DNA of 64,000 bases, taken from positions 1,178,001 to 1,242,000 of the forward strand of contig NZ_CP047198.1 in assembly GCF_030408635.1 (NCBI RefSeq). Reading direction: 5' to 3'. The notes under the pieces are model-generated. The model was not told the origin of the DNA and made no database searches. It saw only the letters and a list, made by a program, of their open reading frames with translations. Origin of the DNA: Corynebacterium coyleae (GTDB lineage: Bacteria; Actinomycetota; Actinomycetes; Mycobacteriales; Mycobacteriaceae). Positions 61,627 through 64,000 of the stretch are shown here, in pieces; position 1 is the stretch's first letter; each line of letters begins with the position of its first letter. The translations under genes and the position numbers were made by a program.

Positions 61627-62787
61627 ATGACCACCACCGGAGTAACCGCGCCGAAGGGCTTTAGCGCTGCAGGTATCAGCGCCGGGATCAAGGCGTCTGG
61701 CAACCGTGATCTCGCATTGGTTGTCAACGAAGGCCCGGAGTTTGCTGGTGCAGCCGTATTTACTCGGAACAAAGTGTTTGCAGCGCCAGTGAAAGTGAGC
61801 CGTGAGACTGCAGCTGGCGGCACCATTAAGGCTCTGATTGTGAACTCGGGAAACGCGAACGCGTGTACCGGCGCACAAGGATACGAAGACGCAAAAGCCA
61901 TGCAGCGCCTGACCGCAGAAGGCATCGGGGTCGACCCAGCCCACGTTGCGGTCTGCTCGACGGGGCTGATCGGCGACACACTTCCGATGGACAAGGTGGA
62001 AGCCGGTATCGGTGTCGTCGTCAAGCAACTCGGCGATGATGGAGCGGGTGCTGCAGATGCGATTCGGACGACAGATACGGTGGCGAAAGAAGCCGTCGTC
62101 AAGGGCGACGGCTGGACTGTGGGGGCGATGGGAAAGGGTGCCGGCATGATGGCGCCGTCGCTGGCGACGATGCTTGTCTGCATCACCACCGACGCAAAGG
62201 CTGACAGCGCCACGTTGCAGGCTGCGCTCGAGCAAGCCTGTGCCATGACGTTTAACACGTTGGATATTGATGGCTCGACTTCCACCAACGACACGGTCGT
62301 CGCAATGGCAAGCGGTGCCAGTGGCGTGACCCCAACGCAAGCAGAACTCAACGCCGCAGTGCACGAAGCGTGCGCGAAGCTAGCGGCGATGATGCAGTCG
62401 GATGCGGAAGGCGTGACCAAGCGTGTCGCGATCACCGTCCAAGGAGCGCTCGACGATGCACAAGCGCTCAACGCAGCGCGCGCGATCGGCCGTGACAGCC
62501 TGGTCAAGACTGCGATGTTCGGCTCCGATCCGAACTGGGGCCGCGTGCTGGCAGCCGTAGGCATGGCCGATGCCGAGATGGATGCGGAGAACATCTCCGT
62601 GACCTTCAACGGTCAGACCGTATGCGAACAGTCGACCGGCGCACCGGGCGCCCGCGACGTTGACTTGAGCGGAGCCGACATCGACGTTGTTGTGGACCTG
62701 GGCACCGGGGGAGCGGGCAGCGCAACCGTGCGCACAACCGACCTCTCGCACGCCTACGTCGAGATCAATTCCGCGTACTCGAGCTAG
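61627..62787 (+). CDS. argJ: Bifunctional ornithine acetyltransferase / N-acetylglutamate synthase
   Basis: 386 aa. Contains [16 protein letters not shown], with the self-cleavage site between Ala and Thr that creates the catalytic threonine in the beta chain. It recycles acetyl groups in the cyclic arginine pathway. GAAAGGA lies before the ATG. Gap to argB is only 15 bp. The C-terminal end has [12 protein letters not shown], normal for the family. Confidence 0.97.
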   Translation: MTTTGVTAPKGFSAAGISAGIKASGNRDLALVVNEGPEFAGAAVFTRNKVFAAPVKVSRETAAGGTIKALIVNSGNANACTGAQGYEDAKAMQRLTAEGIGVDPAHVAVCSTGLIGDTLPMDKVEAGIGVVVKQLGDDGAGAADAIRTTDTVAKEAVVKGDGWTVGAMGKGAGMMAPSLATMLVCITTDAKADSATLQAALEQACAMTFNTLDIDGSTSTNDTVVAMASGASGVTPTQAELNAAVHEACAKLAAMMQSDAEGVTKRVAITVQGALDDAQALNAARAIGRDSLVKTAMFGSDPNWGRVLAAVGMADAEMDAENISVTFNGQTVCEQSTGAPGARDVDLSGADIDVVVDLGTGGAGSATVRTTDLSHAYVEINSAYSS

Positions 62788-62802
62788 GAGGTGGGTGAGT
62801 TG

Positions 62803-63735
62803 ATGCCTAATCTAACGAGTGAACAGCGCGCCACCGTCCTCGCTGAAGCCCTGCCGTGGCTGCAGCACTACCGCGACAAGATTGTGGTGGTGAAGTACGG
62901 CGGTAACGCCATGATTGATGAAGACCTCAAGGCGGCGTTCGCCGCAGACATGGTGTTTCTGCGCACTGTGGGCGCGAAGCCCGTGGTCGTACATGGCGGC
63001 GGGCCGCAGATCAGCGCGATGCTCAAGCGTTTGGGCCTCGACGGCGGCGAGTTCGTCGGCGGGTTCCGTGTCACCACGCCGGAAATCCTGGATGTCGTGC
63101 GCATGGTGCTGTTCGGGCAGGTGGGCCGAGATCTTCTGGGCAAGATCAATTCCCACGGCCCGTACGCGGTAGGCACCTCAGGAGAGGATGCCGGCTTGTT
63201 CACGGCCAAGCGCCGCCAGGTCGAAGTGGAAGGTGAGCTCGTCGATATCGGGCTGGTCGGCACCATCACCGACGTGAATCCGGCAGCGGTGATGGACATC
63301 ATCGACGCCGGCCGTATCCCGGTCGTCTCTGGCATCGCTCCGGGCGAAAACGGCGAGGTCTACAACATCAACGCTGACGAAGCCGCAGGCGCGCTGGCAG
63401 CTGCGATCGGCGCGGAACGCCTCGTAGTTCTCACCAACGTGGAGGGCCTTTACACCGATTGGCCCAACCGCGATTCGCTTTTGTCCAAGATCGAGGCGGC
63501 CGAGCTTGAGAAGATGCTGCCGGGCCTAGACACCGGGATGATCCCGAAGATGGAAGCTTGCCTGACCGCGGTCCAGGGCGGGGTGAAAGCGGCACACGTT
63601 ATTGATGGTCGTGTGGCCCACTCAGTGCTTCTCGAACTACTGACCATGGGTGGTGTGGGCACGATGGTGCTTCCAGACGATTACGACCGCACCCACTACC
63701 CAGACGGCACAATCTTTAGGAAGGATGAGGCATGA
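62803..63735 (+). CDS. argB: Acetylglutamate kinase
   Basis: 310 aa from ATG 62803; a TTG at 62800 is also possible because AGGAGG (62786-62791) is 8 nt from it. The amino acid kinase fold shows [12 protein letters not shown], the substrate loop [14 protein letters not shown] and the C-terminal [14 protein letters not shown]. Feedback inhibition by arginine is typical of this enzyme in corynebacteria. The stop overlaps the argD ATG by 4 nt, so translation is coupled. Full length. Confidence 0.96.
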   Translation: MPNLTSEQRATVLAEALPWLQHYRDKIVVVKYGGNAMIDEDLKAAFAADMVFLRTVGAKPVVVHGGGPQISAMLKRLGLDGGEFVGGFRVTTPEILDVVRMVLFGQVGRDLLGKINSHGPYAVGTSGEDAGLFTAKRRQVEVEGELVDIGLVGTITDVNPAAVMDIIDAGRIPVVSGIAPGENGEVYNINADEAAGALAAAIGAERLVVLTNVEGLYTDWPNRDSLLSKIEAAELEKMLPGLDTGMIPKMEACLTAVQGGVKAAHVIDGRVAHSVLLELLTMGGVGTMVLPDDYDRTHYPDGTIFRKDEA

Positions 63736-64000
63736 GCAACTTCGCTACACGCTGGTCGGAGTCACTGCTAGACACGTACCCAGCCCCGCCGGTTGAACTC
63801 GTCGCTGGCGATGGCGCTACCGTCACCGATGCCGACGGGAAAACGTACATCGACATGCTCGCAGGCATCGCCGTGAACGCGTTGGGACATGCCAACCCAG
63901 CCATCGTGCAGGCGGTGTCGCAGCAGGTGGCCACTCTCGGTCACGTATCTAACCTGTTTGGTTCCCATCCGGTGGTTGAAGTAGCGGAGAAGCTGCGCGC
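63732..64000 (+). CDS. argD: Acetylornithine aminotransferase (N-terminal part)
   Basis: First 89 codons of a class III PLP aminotransferase; the rest is beyond the window. It opens with [17 protein letters not shown], and then [43 protein letters not shown]. This is the usual ArgD N-terminus. It transfers the amino group to N-acetylglutamate semialdehyde, making N-acetylornithine. ATG overlaps the argB stop (ATGA). The PLP lysine and remaining active site cannot be seen here. Confidence 0.92.
   Translation, partial: MSNFATRWSESLLDTYPAPPVELVAGDGATVTDADGKTYIDMLAGIAVNALGHANPAIVQAVSQQVATLGHVSNLFGSHPVVEVAEKLR

Overview
The window is a stretch of Corynebacterium chromosome, judged from protein sequences and gene order. 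It has an LtbR-type IclR regulator divergent from leuCD, a MutT1-type Nudix/phosphatase next to gpsA-ddl, a four-domain S1 protein, a Tat-dependent PhoD, and the order infC-rpmI-rplT, pheST, argCJBD. Many genes start without a ribosome binding site, with a TAnnnT box 6-8 nt before the start codon. This leaderless pattern is well known in corynebacteria. The species cannot be named from the sequence alone.

Layout. 1-3032: two divergent exported phosphatases (a calcineurin-type metallophosphatase, cut by the left edge, and PhoD). 3033-8466: an unusually GC-rich accessory segment with two coupled YhgE/Pip membrane proteins, flanked by gene debris: a possible PhzF-like tail on the left, and remnants of a cysteine-synthase-like enzyme and a group III PLP decarboxylase on the right. 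8467-11241: ltbR and leuCD (leucine biosynthesis). 11273-16441: two YbjN proteins, the Nudix protein, gpsA, ddl and a duplicated-domain DUF3515 protein. 16476-23675: thiL, ung, a DAK2/FakA-like protein, recG, rsmD, coaD and a TauE/SafE permease. 23726-26375: a polar amino acid ABC transporter. 26466-29639: four poorly characterised genes (an exported protein, a SWIM-domain protein and two small membrane proteins).

29865-36813: an unusual tRNA with a CAA anticodon, polA, a 435-bp gene-free interval with a large hairpin, a YkvI-like transporter, rpsA behind a long leader, and coaE. 36891-44186: a DUF4259 protein and a five-gene minus-strand operon that pairs an oligopeptide-type ABC importer with a carnitine/choline acyltransferase. 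44317-54348: a stress and repair block with uvrB, two universal stress proteins, a HelD/HelR-like RNA polymerase-associated ATPase, a DoxX protein with a repeat-rich tail, an MBL-fold hydrolase and uvrA. 54349-57930 onward: infC (apparent ATC start codon, terminator in its leader), rpmI, rplT, a SpoU rRNA methyltransferase, pheST, and argC-argJ-argB-argD (argD cut by the right edge).

Most of the window is conserved housekeeping sequence. No defence island, phage, insertion sequence or CRISPR array was found, and nothing amounts to a clearly new multi-gene system. The most unusual items are the decayed GC-rich segment, the DoxX protein with amphipathic repeats, the ABC importer plus acyltransferase operon, the stop-codon tandem repeats, the short-variable-arm CAA tRNA and the infC leader.
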